From an uncultured Roseobacter sp. (lineage in GTDB: Bacteria; Pseudomonadota; Alphaproteobacteria; Rhodobacterales; Rhodobacteraceae), in the NCBI GenBank assembly GCA_947501635.1, contig CANMWT010000018.1:1-47521 (forward strand): DNA of 47,521 nucleotides, in the 5' to 3' direction. The position numbers were made by a program, and so were the translations under genes. The notes under the pieces are model-generated. The model was not told the origin of the DNA. It saw nothing but the letters and a program-made list of their open reading frames with translations, and made no database searches. This document shows, piece by piece, positions 33,070-40,969 of this stretch (position 1 is its first letter; each line of letters begins with the position of its first letter).

Positions 33070-33105
33070 TGTAAGCGCTTGCATTGATTCATGCAAGCGC
33101 TTACA
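33070..33105. promoter_or_regulatory. Tandem LacI-type operators forming a 36-bp inverted repeat
   Basis: Two copies of a LacI-family palindrome, TGTAAGCGCTTGCA (33070-33083) and TGCAAGCGCTTACA (33092-33105), lie in the divergent region between the regulator and hpsN. Each has the family core AAGCGCTT with central CG. Together they form one inverted repeat with 15-bp arms around a 6-bp centre. The core centres are 22 bp apart, about two helical turns, so two dimers would sit on the same face. They lie 90-125 bases before the hpsN start and 55-90 before the regulator start, well placed to block both promoters. Confidence 0.8.
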
Positions 33106-33194
33106 AAGCAGCCAACGAAGGGATTCTCTTGGGAGGGGGACAGCCCCGTACTCTGCCCTGACCGTTGACAACTGCGACAAGCTGGAGGCCCGCA

Positions 33195-34502
33195 ATGGCG
33201 CGTGATTATCTGAAAAAGGCTGCAAAAACCGCAATGACGGATGCAGGGGACGTTCGTGAGACGGTCCAGAACATTCTGAATGATATCGAAGCGGGCGGCG
33301 ATGCCGCAGCGCTGAAGTATGCCGAGAAGTTCGATAACTATAAGGGCAGTGTACTGCTGAACGAGGAAGAGATCGAGATCGCCGCCGGTCAGGTCAGTCA
33401 GAAACTGAAGGACGATATCGCCTTTGCGCATGACAACGTGCGCCGGTTTGCGGAAGTTCAGAAATCAACCATGACCGATGTTGAACTTGAGATCGTGCCC
33501 GGCCTGATTGCCGGTCAGAAGGCAATCCCTGTGCGGGCGGCGGGCTGCTATGTGCCCGGCGGGCGCTACAGTCACATCGCAAGTGCGATTATGACCGTGA
33601 CCACTGCCAAAGTGGCGGGCTGTCAGCACATCACCGCCTGCTCTCCGCCGCGCCCTGAAGTGGGCATTAACCCCGCCATTATCTATGCCGCCAATCTGTG
33701 CGGCGCGGACAAAATCCTGTCGATGGGCGGGGTGCAGGGTGTTGCTGCGATGACTTATGGTCTGTTCGGCCTGCCGCAGGCGGATATTCTGGTCGGCCCC
33801 GGCAACCAGTTCGTGGCCGAGGCCAAGCGCATTCTGTTCGGTCGTGTAGGTATTGACATGATTGCGGGACCCACCGACAGCCTGATCCTGGCGGATGCGG
33901 ATGCCGATCCCTTCATGGTGGCCACCGATCTGGTCAGTCAGGCCGAGCATGGCTACAACTCGCCCGTGTGGCTGGTCACGGACAACCGGCCGCTGGCGGA
34001 AAAAGTGATGGAAATGGTCCCCGGTCTGATCGCGGACCTGCCGGAGCTGAACCGCACCAATGCCGAAGCCGCGTGGCGCGACTATGCCGAGGTGATCGTT
34101 TGCGCAGACCGCGAAGAAATGGCCGCCTGTTCTGATGACTATGCCCCGGAACACCTGACGGTGCAGGCCGCGGACCTGCCGTGGTGGCTGGAGCGTTTGC
34201 AGTGTTACGGCTCGTTGTTTTTGGGCGAGGAGACCACGGTTTCCTTTGGCGACAAGGCATCGGGCACCAACCACGTGTTGCCCACGTCCCGGTCGGCCAA
34301 ATACACCGGTGGCCTGTCTGTCCACAAGTATATGAAGATTGTCACATGGCAGCGTGCAACGCGCGATGGGTCCAAGCCTGTGGCCGAAGCCACCGCGCGC
34401 ATCTCGCGTCTGGAAGGGATGGAGGGTCATGCCCGCGCCGCCGACGCGCGGTTGCACAAGTACTTTCCGCAGGAAAATTTTGACCTCTCGGCGGTGGACT
34501 GA
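33195..34502 (+). CDS. hpsN: Sulfopropanediol 3-dehydrogenase (histidinol dehydrogenase family)
   Basis: A 435-residue protein of the histidinol dehydrogenase fold. All catalytic and zinc residues of that family are kept: Gln249 and His252 (SQAEHGYNS), Glu319-His320 (YAPEHLTV), Asp353 in SFGDKASGTNHVLPT, and His412 in EGHARAADARL. The cofactor region VRAAGCYVPGGRYSHIASAIMT is typical. Linkage to comDE, an SDR and a zinc dehydrogenase points to HpsN, which oxidises (R)-dihydroxypropanesulfonate in two NAD-dependent steps to (R)-sulfolactate. It is not with his genes. ATG 33195 follows GGAGG by seven bases; an upstream ATG at 33165 is rejected. Confidence 0.8.
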   Translation: MARDYLKKAAKTAMTDAGDVRETVQNILNDIEAGGDAAALKYAEKFDNYKGSVLLNEEEIEIAAGQVSQKLKDDIAFAHDNVRRFAEVQKSTMTDVELEIVPGLIAGQKAIPVRAAGCYVPGGRYSHIASAIMTVTTAKVAGCQHITACSPPRPEVGINPAIIYAANLCGADKILSMGGVQGVAAMTYGLFGLPQADILVGPGNQFVAEAKRILFGRVGIDMIAGPTDSLILADADADPFMVATDLVSQAEHGYNSPVWLVTDNRPLAEKVMEMVPGLIADLPELNRTNAEAAWRDYAEVIVCADREEMAACSDDYAPEHLTVQAADLPWWLERLQCYGSLFLGEETTVSFGDKASGTNHVLPTSRSAKYTGGLSVHKYMKIVTWQRATRDGSKPVAEATARISRLEGMEGHARAADARLHKYFPQENFDLSAVD

Positions 34503-34507
34503 AGCGG

Positions 34508-35260
34508 ATGAGCGCGCTCTTTGACATCTCCGGCAAGGTTGCCTGCGTCACTGGCGCCAGCAGCGGGCTGGGACGTCAGGCGGCGACCTTGCTGGCCGAA
34601 GCCGGCGCGCAGGTGGTGGGCGTGGCCCGCCGCGGCGACGCGCTGAGCGCGTGGTCCGAGAACACAAGCGGCCAGACCGCTTGTGTCACTGCCGATCTGT
34701 CGGACAGGTCCGGACTGGCGGCAGTCGCGCAAGCGGTCTGCGCGCCCTTCGGAGCTATCGACATTCTGGTAAACGCGGCCGGGATCAACACCCGCCAGCA
34801 CGCGGACGATGTCACGGCGGAAGGTTGGGACGTCACGCTGAACCTCAACCTCGCCGCACCCTTCTTTCTGGCGCAGGCGCTGGTACCGGGCATGAAAGCG
34901 AAAGGCTGGGGGCGGATTGTCAATTTCGCTTCTTTGCAGTCGCGGCGCGCTTTTCCGGCCGGAATAAGCTATGGTGCATCCAAAGGCGGTGTTGAACAGA
35001 TGACCCGTGCGATGGCCGAGGCATGGTCGGGAGATGGCATCACCGCGAATGCTGTGGCCCCGGGGTTTTTCCGCACCGAGTTGACCGGACCGGTTTTTGC
35101 CAACCCGGAACTGGCGCAACGCAATGCGGACCAGACTTGTATCGGTCGCAATGGCGAACCTGCGGATCTTGACGGACCGCTGATGTTTTTCTGCGCCCCC
35201 GCCTCGGACTATGTGACGGGGCAGACGCTTTTTGTAGACGGAGGTTTCACCGCAAAATGA
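34508..35260 (+). CDS. hpsO: Short-chain dehydrogenase, HpsO-like
   Basis: A 250-residue classical SDR: cofactor motif TGASSGLGRQAA (about residues 16-27), NAAGIN, catalytic Ser in NFASLQS and Tyr-Lys in ISYGASKGG. In known sulfopropanediol clusters HpsO and HpsP oxidise or reduce C2 of the two dihydroxypropanesulfonate enantiomers through the ketone, racemising the substrate so HpsN can use it. The order HisD-type, SDR, MDR here matches HpsN, HpsO, HpsP. Substrate specificity within the SDR family cannot be read from sequence. It overlaps the next gene by ATGA. Confidence 0.7.
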   Translation: MSALFDISGKVACVTGASSGLGRQAATLLAEAGAQVVGVARRGDALSAWSENTSGQTACVTADLSDRSGLAAVAQAVCAPFGAIDILVNAAGINTRQHADDVTAEGWDVTLNLNLAAPFFLAQALVPGMKAKGWGRIVNFASLQSRRAFPAGISYGASKGGVEQMTRAMAEAWSGDGITANAVAPGFFRTELTGPVFANPELAQRNADQTCIGRNGEPADLDGPLMFFCAPASDYVTGQTLFVDGGFTAK

Positions 35261-36264
35261 AGGCATTGATCTATACCGGCGTTGAAGAGCTGACCTATCA
35301 GGACCGCCCTTTGCCCAAGGCGGGCCCGGGCGAGCAATTGGTCCGCATCGAGGCGTCCGGCATCTGCGGATCGGACATGCATGCGTTTCTGGGCCATGAT
35401 GAGCGCCGCCCTGCCCCGTTGACCCTCGGGCATGAGGCCGCAGGCGTGGTCGTGGGCGGCCCGCAAGACGGGCGCCGTGTTACGATCAATCCGCTGGTGG
35501 CCTGCCAGACGTGCCGCGACTGTCAGGCGGGCAAGGAAAACCTGTGCGCCAACCGGCAGATCATTTCGATGCCTCCGCGCGAAGGGGCATTTGCGGAATA
35601 CGTGGTAATGCCCGAACGCAACCTCGTGACGGTCCCTGACGACGTGGACCTGAAACAAGCAGCGCTTGCCGAACCCATCGCCTGCGGCTGGCACGCGGCG
35701 CGGCTGGCGCGCGCTGTGCTGGGCGGCAGCTTTGAGGGGCGGACCTGCGCGGTGATCGGCGGCGGTGCGATCGGCGTGGGAGCTGCATTGTCGCTGCGCG
35801 CCCAGGGTGCGCACCAAATTACCGTCATTGAACCCAATGACCTGCGCCGCGAAACACTTGCGGGCATCGAAGGCTTTGACGTCTGTGCGCCGGATGGCGG
35901 TGACATGCCCGCGCCGGGCAGTGTGGACTGTGTGATCGACGGCGTTGGCTATGCAGCCACCCGTGAAACCGCCAGCGCGCTGGCCCGTCAGGGCGGCGTG
36001 ATTGCGCATATCGGGCTGGGTGAAGCAACCGGCGGGTTGGATGTTCGCCGGATGACTTTGCAGGAGATTACCTTTATCGGCACTTACACCTACACGCCGC
36101 AGGATTTTGTCGAAACCGCGCAGGCCATTTTTGATGGCCGTCTGGGCGCGTTGGACTGGATCGAGACACGGCCGCTTGCCGCAGGGCAAAGCGCTTTTGT
36201 GGACATCCGATCCGGTGTCGTTGCCGCCCCGAAGATTGTGCTGATCCCCGAACACGCCGACTAA
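35257..36264 (+). CDS. hpsP: Zinc-containing medium-chain dehydrogenase, HpsP-like
   Basis: A 335-residue zinc-dependent MDR related to L-threonine and polyol dehydrogenases. Catalytic zinc residues are in ASGICGSDMHAFLGH and LTLGHEAAGV. The structural zinc site is CQTCRDCQAGKENLCANRQ. The nucleotide motif is VIGGGAIGVGAALSLRAQG. It is the third dehydrogenase of the sulfopropanediol set and is proposed to act on the second enantiomer at C2. It overlaps the SDR by four bases and is followed by the universal stress gene after 27 bases. Confidence 0.7.
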   Translation: MKALIYTGVEELTYQDRPLPKAGPGEQLVRIEASGICGSDMHAFLGHDERRPAPLTLGHEAAGVVVGGPQDGRRVTINPLVACQTCRDCQAGKENLCANRQIISMPPREGAFAEYVVMPERNLVTVPDDVDLKQAALAEPIACGWHAARLARAVLGGSFEGRTCAVIGGGAIGVGAALSLRAQGAHQITVIEPNDLRRETLAGIEGFDVCAPDGGDMPAPGSVDCVIDGVGYAATRETASALARQGGVIAHIGLGEATGGLDVRRMTLQEITFIGTYTYTPQDFVETAQAIFDGRLGALDWIETRPLAAGQSAFVDIRSGVVAAPKIVLIPEHAD

Positions 36265-36291
36265 CCGACCCTGAAACCGAAAGGACCCATC

Positions 36292-36696
36292 ATGTACAAG
36301 AAGATTATCGTCGCTCTCTCGCTTGATCACGGCATCAGTGAAACCGCGCTGGCCAAGGCGAAACTTCTGCTGGATCCCGGTGGAGAGATCATTGCCCTGC
36401 ATGTTTATGAACGGCCCAGCGGCATGGCCGGTGCCTATATCTCGGAGGACGATTTGCAACGCGCGCAGAATACCGCCCAGCAACGCCTTGAAGAGCGCGT
36501 CCGCGATGTGCCCGAGGCGAAGGCGGTTCTGGTCAACGGCCATTCGGGCCGCGTGATTGCCGACTATGCCCGTGAACAGGGCGGCGACTGCATTATCATG
36601 GGCTCGCATCAGCCGGGTCTGGGTGACTACTTTCTTGGCTCTACTGCCGCCCGCGTGGTGCGGCATGCGCATTGTTCGGTGATTGTACTGCGCTAA
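36292..36696 (+). CDS. Universal stress protein (UspA family)
   Basis: A 134-residue UspA domain: N-terminal KKIIVALSLDHG, the ALHVYERP strand and the ATP-binding-type C-terminus IIMGSHQPGLGDYFLGSTAARVVRHAHCSVIVLR. It is probably an ATP-binding homodimer. Its position between hpsP and comD, with AAAGGA before the start and same-strand neighbours, makes it part of the operon. A role in sulfonate catabolism is not established. Confidence 0.85.
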   Translation: MYKKIIVALSLDHGISETALAKAKLLLDPGGEIIALHVYERPSGMAGAYISEDDLQRAQNTAQQRLEERVRDVPEAKAVLVNGHSGRVIADYAREQGGDCIIMGSHQPGLGDYFLGSTAARVVRHAHCSVIVLR

Positions 36697-36743
36697 ACAC
36701 ACAAAGTTTTAATACCTTAACCCCACTCGAGGAGTACCCACTG

Positions 36744-37250
36744 GTGTCCATCAGTTCTAAAATCGTGGATGACGTCGTCGCCGCTGGCATCGAATTTGTC
36801 ACCACAGTACCCTGCAAACAACTGGCAGGCGTGATTGACGAGGTCGAGAACCGGCCCGAGATTTACCACATCCCTTCCAACAAGGAAGACGAGGGCATGG
36901 GCCTTTGTGCCGGTGCCTTCATGGGCGGCAAGAAGCCGATGATCATCATGCAGAACACGGCGATCGGCGTGACCATCAACACGCTGGCGACGCTGACGCA
37001 ATACTATCGCATGCCGCTGCCGATGCTGATCTCTTACCGCGGGGAGTTGCGAGAGCCGGTGGCCTGTCAGGTCGAGATGGCGGTGCACACCAAGGCGCTG
37101 CTGAACCAGATGCTGATCCCGACCTACCACTTTCACAAGGAATCGGACGCCGAAGAGCTGCCCGAGATTCTGAAATACACATTCATGTGCAACAAACCGG
37201 TGGCGATCCTGACGGATGCGTCTTTTTGGGGAGGCTACGGCGACCAATGA
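36744..37250 (+). CDS. comD: Sulfopyruvate decarboxylase alpha subunit
   Basis: A 168-residue protein equal to the pyrimidine-binding half of a thiamine-diphosphate decarboxylase. Key parts are the start VVAAGIEFVTTVPCKQLAGVID, the catalytic glutamate segment HIPSNKEDEGMGLCAGAFMGG, and MQNTAIGVTINTLATLTQYYRMPLPMLISYRGE. ComD and ComE together decarboxylate 3-sulfopyruvate to sulfoacetaldehyde. I infer a GTG start at 36744 with GAGGAG about ten bases upstream, since no ATG fits. The frame is open further upstream but overlaps the usp gene. It is coupled to comE by ATGA. Confidence 0.85.
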   Translation: MSISSKIVDDVVAAGIEFVTTVPCKQLAGVIDEVENRPEIYHIPSNKEDEGMGLCAGAFMGGKKPMIIMQNTAIGVTINTLATLTQYYRMPLPMLISYRGELREPVACQVEMAVHTKALLNQMLIPTYHFHKESDAEELPEILKYTFMCNKPVAILTDASFWGGYGDQ

Positions 37251-37801
37251 TCCGTTCTGAAATCCTGCGCGAGATCGCGCCAATTCTTCGTGACCAACTG
37301 GTGGTCTGCAACATCGGCATCCCGTCTCAGGAACTGCATGCCATCGACGACCAGCCCACCAACTTTTACATGCTTGGCACCATGGGTCTGGCAAGCTCAA
37401 TCGGTCTGGGGCTCGCGCTGGCGCAGCCCAAGCCGGTGATCGTCATCGATGGCGATGGCTCTATCCTGACAAACATGGGCACCTTGCCGACGATCGCCAA
37501 CAACGTGGCCAACAACTACATCCTGATGATCATCGACAACGGCTCTTACGGGTCGACAGGGGATCAGCCCACCTACACCGGCAAGAAGACGTCGCTGGCG
37601 AAAGTGGCCGAAGCCTGCGGCTGCGAGCGGGTAATCGAATGTCAGGATGTGGACACGGGCCGCGTGCTGCAAGAGGCGCTCGACAGTGGTGAGATGACCA
37701 TCATGGTTGTCAAATGCGACAGCGGCAACGCCAAAAACCCTGTCATCACGATGGACCCTGTCGTGATCCGGGACCGCTTTATGAAAGCCATCGAGGCCTG
37801 A
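37247..37801 (+). CDS. comE: Sulfopyruvate decarboxylase beta subunit
   Basis: A 184-residue diphosphate-binding half of the same thiamine enzyme. The conserved metal and ThDP motif runs from GDG (residues 69-71, VIDGDGSILTNMGTL) to the asparagine pair at 89-90. Near it lie NIGIPSQELHAI and LGTMGLASSIGLGLALAQ. Its ATG overlaps the comD stop and its own stop overlaps the next ATG (TGATG), so three genes are translationally linked. The product, sulfoacetaldehyde, would need Xsc, which is not in this window. Confidence 0.9.
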   Translation: MIRSEILREIAPILRDQLVVCNIGIPSQELHAIDDQPTNFYMLGTMGLASSIGLGLALAQPKPVIVIDGDGSILTNMGTLPTIANNVANNYILMIIDNGSYGSTGDQPTYTGKKTSLAKVAEACGCERVIECQDVDTGRVLQEALDSGEMTIMVVKCDSGNAKNPVITMDPVVIRDRFMKAIEA

Positions 37802-38910
37802 TGAGCGCGACAGCCATCCACAGCTACGATGACGCCCGGCGGCTGGCCCGCCGGCGTCTGCCGTGGATGGTATTTGACTATATCGACGGGGCCGCGGGCA
37901 ATGGCGTGGCAGAGGCCCGAAACCTCGCCGCACTGCGCGACATCGAGCTGCAGCCCCGCGTTCTGGTCAATGTGGCGCAGCGCGACCTTGGGGTGCGCGT
38001 CTTCGAGCATGCAGGCAAGGTGCCCTTCGGGATCAGCCCGATGGGCATGTGCAACCTGTCAGGCCCAGGTGCCGATGTGATGCTGGCCCGGATCGCCGCG
38101 CAGCACGAGGTGCCGGTCGGGGTATCGACGGTCGCCTCGACCTCGCTGGAGACAATGATCGAGAAGGCCGAGGGCCATGCGTGGTTCCAGCTATACTTCA
38201 GCGGTGACGGCAGCGGCACTGCCATGCTGGTGGAGCGGGCCAAGGCCGCGGGCTACAAGACACTTATCATGACACTGGACGTGCCCGAGGTGGGACGCCG
38301 CCCACGCGAATTGCGGCGCGGTTTCAAGATGCCCTTCAAGATCGGGCCAATGCAGTTCATTGACTTTGCATTGCATCCGCGCTGGTCGATTTCGAGCCTG
38401 ATGGCGGGTGCCCCTGACCTTGCCAACTTTCAGATGCCCGGATTTACCTTTGACAGAACCGAAAGCCGGGCGGCGGCGGACTGGGACTTTCTCAAGCGCC
38501 TGCGCGACCAGTGGGATGGAAATCTGGTAGCCAAAGGCGTCACCGATGTGACCGACGCGTTGCGGCTGCAAAAGGCGGGTGTGGATGCGATTCAGGTGTC
38601 GACACACGGCGGGCGGCAACTGGATTGTGCCCCGCCTCCGATCCTTGCGCTGAAAGCCATCCGCGAGGCGGTGGGCCCCGACTATCCGCTGTTTTACGAC
38701 ACTGGCCTGAGATCGGGTGAGGATATCGTGAAAGCCTATGCCATGGGGGCCGACTTTGTGTTTTTCGGACGCGCGATGCAGTTTGCTATCGCCGCCGGAG
38801 GCAGCACTGGGCTGGCGCAGTTCTGGAAGCTGCTGGCAGAGGAAACGGGGCTCACACTTGCCCAGATCGGGCGCACGACCCTGCCCGGTAAGGCGGGCCT
38901 TACCGGATGA
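37801..38910 (+). CDS. FMN-dependent 2-hydroxyacid dehydrogenase, candidate sulfolactate dehydrogenase
   Basis: A 369-residue member of the L-lactate dehydrogenase / glycolate oxidase flavin family. It has DYIDGAAGNGVAEARN at the N-terminus, FGISPMGMCNLSGPGADVMLAR, the lysine-containing GNLVAKGVTDVTDALRLQKAG and the active-site signature VSTHGGRQLD. The C-terminus has GLRSGEDIVKAYAMGADFVFFGR. Coupled by TGATG to comE, it should supply sulfopyruvate by oxidising sulfolactate, the step ascribed to membrane-bound SlcD in roseobacters. (R)-sulfolactate has the same spatial arrangement as L-lactate, so an L-specific flavin enzyme is consistent with HpsN's product. It overlaps the convergent SGNH gene by 11 bases. 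Confidence 0.75.
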   Translation: MSATAIHSYDDARRLARRRLPWMVFDYIDGAAGNGVAEARNLAALRDIELQPRVLVNVAQRDLGVRVFEHAGKVPFGISPMGMCNLSGPGADVMLARIAAQHEVPVGVSTVASTSLETMIEKAEGHAWFQLYFSGDGSGTAMLVERAKAAGYKTLIMTLDVPEVGRRPRELRRGFKMPFKIGPMQFIDFALHPRWSISSLMAGAPDLANFQMPGFTFDRTESRAAADWDFLKRLRDQWDGNLVAKGVTDVTDALRLQKAGVDAIQVSTHGGRQLDCAPPPILALKAIREAVGPDYPLFYDTGLRSGEDIVKAYAMGADFVFFGRAMQFAIAAGGSTGLAQFWKLLAEETGLTLAQIGRTTLPGKAGLTG

Positions 38911-39577
38911 TCGCCGCGATGCGCTGCGCAATCTTTCGCGTGGCCTTGGGCGACGGATGGATCATGTCCAGCGCGTGATACGACCGGTCCCCGTGCGGCA
39001 CCAGATCAGCAAGTGACACAAAATGGACCCCCGGATCAGAGGCAGCCATGACGCTCAGGCGATGCTCGAACGTCTGACCTTCGTCGCGGCAATGGTCGAT
39101 CATCGAGCCCACACCCGGACTGCGCAAATACCCGACGTAGATGACGCGCGCGCCGGTGGCACGGATGCGCCTGACCAGTTCAGGCACAGAGCCCTGCTGC
39201 CCGTCCGGGCTTATCATCCGGGTCATCTTGCGGTCGCACCGGCTGCAGCCACAGCCGAACCACAGATCGTTGCCGCCACCGTTCATCACCACCCAGTCCC
39301 ACGCCCCTGGCCGGTACTGCTGCGAGATGTTCATGCCCAAAGCGCCGCTGACAGGCAGGTGATAGAAGATGCGCGCACCGATCACCGAGCGGTCTATCAC
39401 CGGCTCACCCAGTATGGCTTCCATATTGTCGGAAACGGCGGCGCGGCTGGCCCCATGCCACGCCAGCATGCTGTCGCCCATCGCCAGAATGCGCGCAGAA
39501 TTGTCTTTTGGCACCGCCTCTGTGCAGCCGGCCAAAAAGACCAAAAGCACTCCGACGCGCATCAACACCCGCAACAT
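38900..39577 (-). CDS. SGNH/GDSL-type hydrolase lipoprotein
   Basis: A 225-residue secreted protein with a lipoprotein signal: LRVLMRVGVLLVFLAGC, acylated Cys about residue 18. SGNH blocks follow: GDSMLAWHGASR (block I serine), VVMNGGGNDLWFG (block III) and LDMIHPSPKA (block V Asp-x-x-His). An unusual GCGCSRC cysteine cluster comes directly after block III. It is probably an outer-membrane or periplasmic esterase, acting on acyl groups of sugars or lipids. ATG 39577 follows AAAGGTGG; GTG 39589 is an alternative. It is convergent with the preceding operon. Confidence 0.75.
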   Translation of the reverse strand: MLRVLMRVGVLLVFLAGCTEAVPKDNSARILAMGDSMLAWHGASRAAVSDNMEAILGEPVIDRSVIGARIFYHLPVSGALGMNISQQYRPGAWDWVVMNGGGNDLWFGCGCSRCDRKMTRMISPDGQQGSVPELVRRIRATGARVIYVGYLRSPGVGSMIDHCRDEGQTFEHRLSVMAASDPGVHFVSLADLVPHGDRSYHALDMIHPSPKATRKIAQRIAAIIR

Positions 39578-39827
39578 TTCACCAACCACCTTTTACTGCA
39601 CAAGATCTGCACCCCCCCGGCGTGCCGCCCAAACACTGGCAATTGGTTGTTAACAGACCGTAAATGCGCACCGGCACGGTCCCGCTTTCTGCGGTTTTGG
39701 TTAATTTTCAGAATTGTTTCGCCGACGAAGTTGACCGCGCCGCGTTCCGTCCCTTACTGTACCAAAAGTTGACACGCGCAAAATTTGACTTGCCACGTCG
39801 CCAGCAGCATGCCGTGAGAGAGCACAG
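39578..39827. promoter_or_regulatory. Divergent region between SGNH lipoprotein and polyol LacI gene
   Basis: This 250-base AT-richer spacer has two good -35-like elements on the plus strand, TTGACC at 39731-39736 (with TACTGT 18 bp later at 39755-39760) and TTGACA at 39769-39774. Either could start the regulator gene. Purine-rich GAGAGAG lies about ten bases before its ATG. Confidence 0.35.
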
Positions 39828-40859
39828 ATGGACGAACGGAAAATCAGGAATATGGAAGAGTTTGCCACGGTCAGCGGCATTTCGCGCCCGACCGTGTCAA
39901 AATACTTTAACAACCCTGACAGCGTCCGCCAGACAACCCGGCAGCGCATAGAGGATGCGCTGCAACTATACGACTACCGCCCGAACATCTATGCGATGAA
40001 TCAGAACCGGCGGTTGACCAAGAACATCGGCATTGTCGTGCCCTATCTGGCTGACCCTTTCTTTTCAGAGATTTCGCGCGTGATCGAGCAACGTTGCATC
40101 GAGGCAGGCTATGCCCCCAACCTGTTCAGCGCGCATGGCCAGCAAAGCCAGGAGCTCGACATCCTCGACAGCCTCAGGTCCATGAAGCCAGCGGGGGTGC
40201 TTTTGGCACCGCTGGGCCGGCAATCGGACCGCGCCGCCATCGAGAAATTCAGCCGCGATGTCCCCACGGTGCTTTTTGACAGTAACATCGACGGTCTGGG
40301 AGATGCTTTTGTCGGTTCGGACAACTACAGTTTTGTGTCGCAAACCGTTGAATATCTTAGCAGAACAGGTGATCCGCCGTGCTTTCTTGAGGGACGAACA
40401 CCCGCCAACCCCAACGCCAACAAAAGGCGACTGGCCTATCTGGAGATGATGGAGCGACTGGGTCTTGAGGCACAGGTCATCAAGGTTGACGGTGAAGGTT
40501 GGGATTTCGAGGAGATTGGCCAGAGAGGCGGCTTTAAGGTTCTGGACGAGAAGGTACTGAAGACAAACACCGTTTTGTGCAGCAACGACCGTCTTGCCAT
40601 TGGCTTTTTGTCTGCCTGCTTTGAACGTGGTGTAAAAGTGGGGCGCGGCCCCGGGTGCGACCTGCGTGTGGCCTCGCATGACGACCACCCGTTTGCGCGC
40701 TTTACCTGTCCTGCGCTGACAACGGCGGCACATGACTATGGATCTGTTTCCGGCAAGGCCGTCAAAACGTTGTTTGACATTATTGACGAGGGCACTCGCC
40801 CCGTTGACCGGGAAGAGACGCTGTATCCCGCACGTCTGATCGTCCGCGATTCCGCCTGA
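39828..40859 (+). CDS. LacI-family regulator of the polyol operon
   Basis: A 343-residue LacI/GalR regulator with helix-turn-helix MEEFATVSGISRPTVSKYFNNPDSVRQTTRQRIEDAL (about residues 9-45) and the effector-binding core (IGIVVPYLADPFFSEISRVIEQRC, LLAPLGRQSD, VLCSNDRLAIGFLSACFERG). The recognition helix reads VSKYFN rather than the common VSRALN, so its DNA target may differ from the other LacI protein in this window. It lies directly upstream of smoE with a 32-bp palindrome between them, and most likely represses the polyol operon until a hexitol is present. Confidence 0.85.
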   Translation: MDERKIRNMEEFATVSGISRPTVSKYFNNPDSVRQTTRQRIEDALQLYDYRPNIYAMNQNRRLTKNIGIVVPYLADPFFSEISRVIEQRCIEAGYAPNLFSAHGQQSQELDILDSLRSMKPAGVLLAPLGRQSDRAAIEKFSRDVPTVLFDSNIDGLGDAFVGSDNYSFVSQTVEYLSRTGDPPCFLEGRTPANPNANKRRLAYLEMMERLGLEAQVIKVDGEGWDFEEIGQRGGFKVLDEKVLKTNTVLCSNDRLAIGFLSACFERGVKVGRGPGCDLRVASHDDHPFARFTCPALTTAAHDYGSVSGKAVKTLFDIIDEGTRPVDREETLYPARLIVRDSA

Positions 40860-40875
40860 CGGATCAGGAGGCGAG

Positions 40876-40907
40876 ATAAAAAAGTTTACGCGCGTAAACT
40901 TTTTTAT
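40876..40907. promoter_or_regulatory. Perfect 32-bp palindromic operator before smoE
   Basis: The core is AAAGTTTACGCGCGTAAACTTT at its centre and the symmetry is unbroken from 40876 to 40907. It abuts a -35-like TTGACG at 40907-40912, with TAGCGT 18 bp later at 40931-40936. The TTTACGCGCGTAAA centre resembles LacI-family operators with a central CG. Being 16 bases after the regulator's stop, with T-rich flanks, it might also act as a weak terminator; the symmetry and position favour an operator. Confidence 0.75.
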
Positions 40908-40969
40908 TGACGCGCGGTGCCTTTTGCCGCTAGCGTGTCAGGGTAACATCCAATCAAGGGAGGATACGG

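Noticed and set aside
33195-34502. Histidinol dehydrogenase for histidine synthesis
   Set aside because: The fold and catalytic residues fit, but the gene lies with comDE, an SDR and a zinc dehydrogenase under a LacI repressor, and no other his gene is nearby.
35209-36702. 497-codon open frame on the minus strand
   Set aside because: It lies opposite three genes with strong family motifs, has no recognisable domains, and reflects GC-rich codon bias on the other strand.
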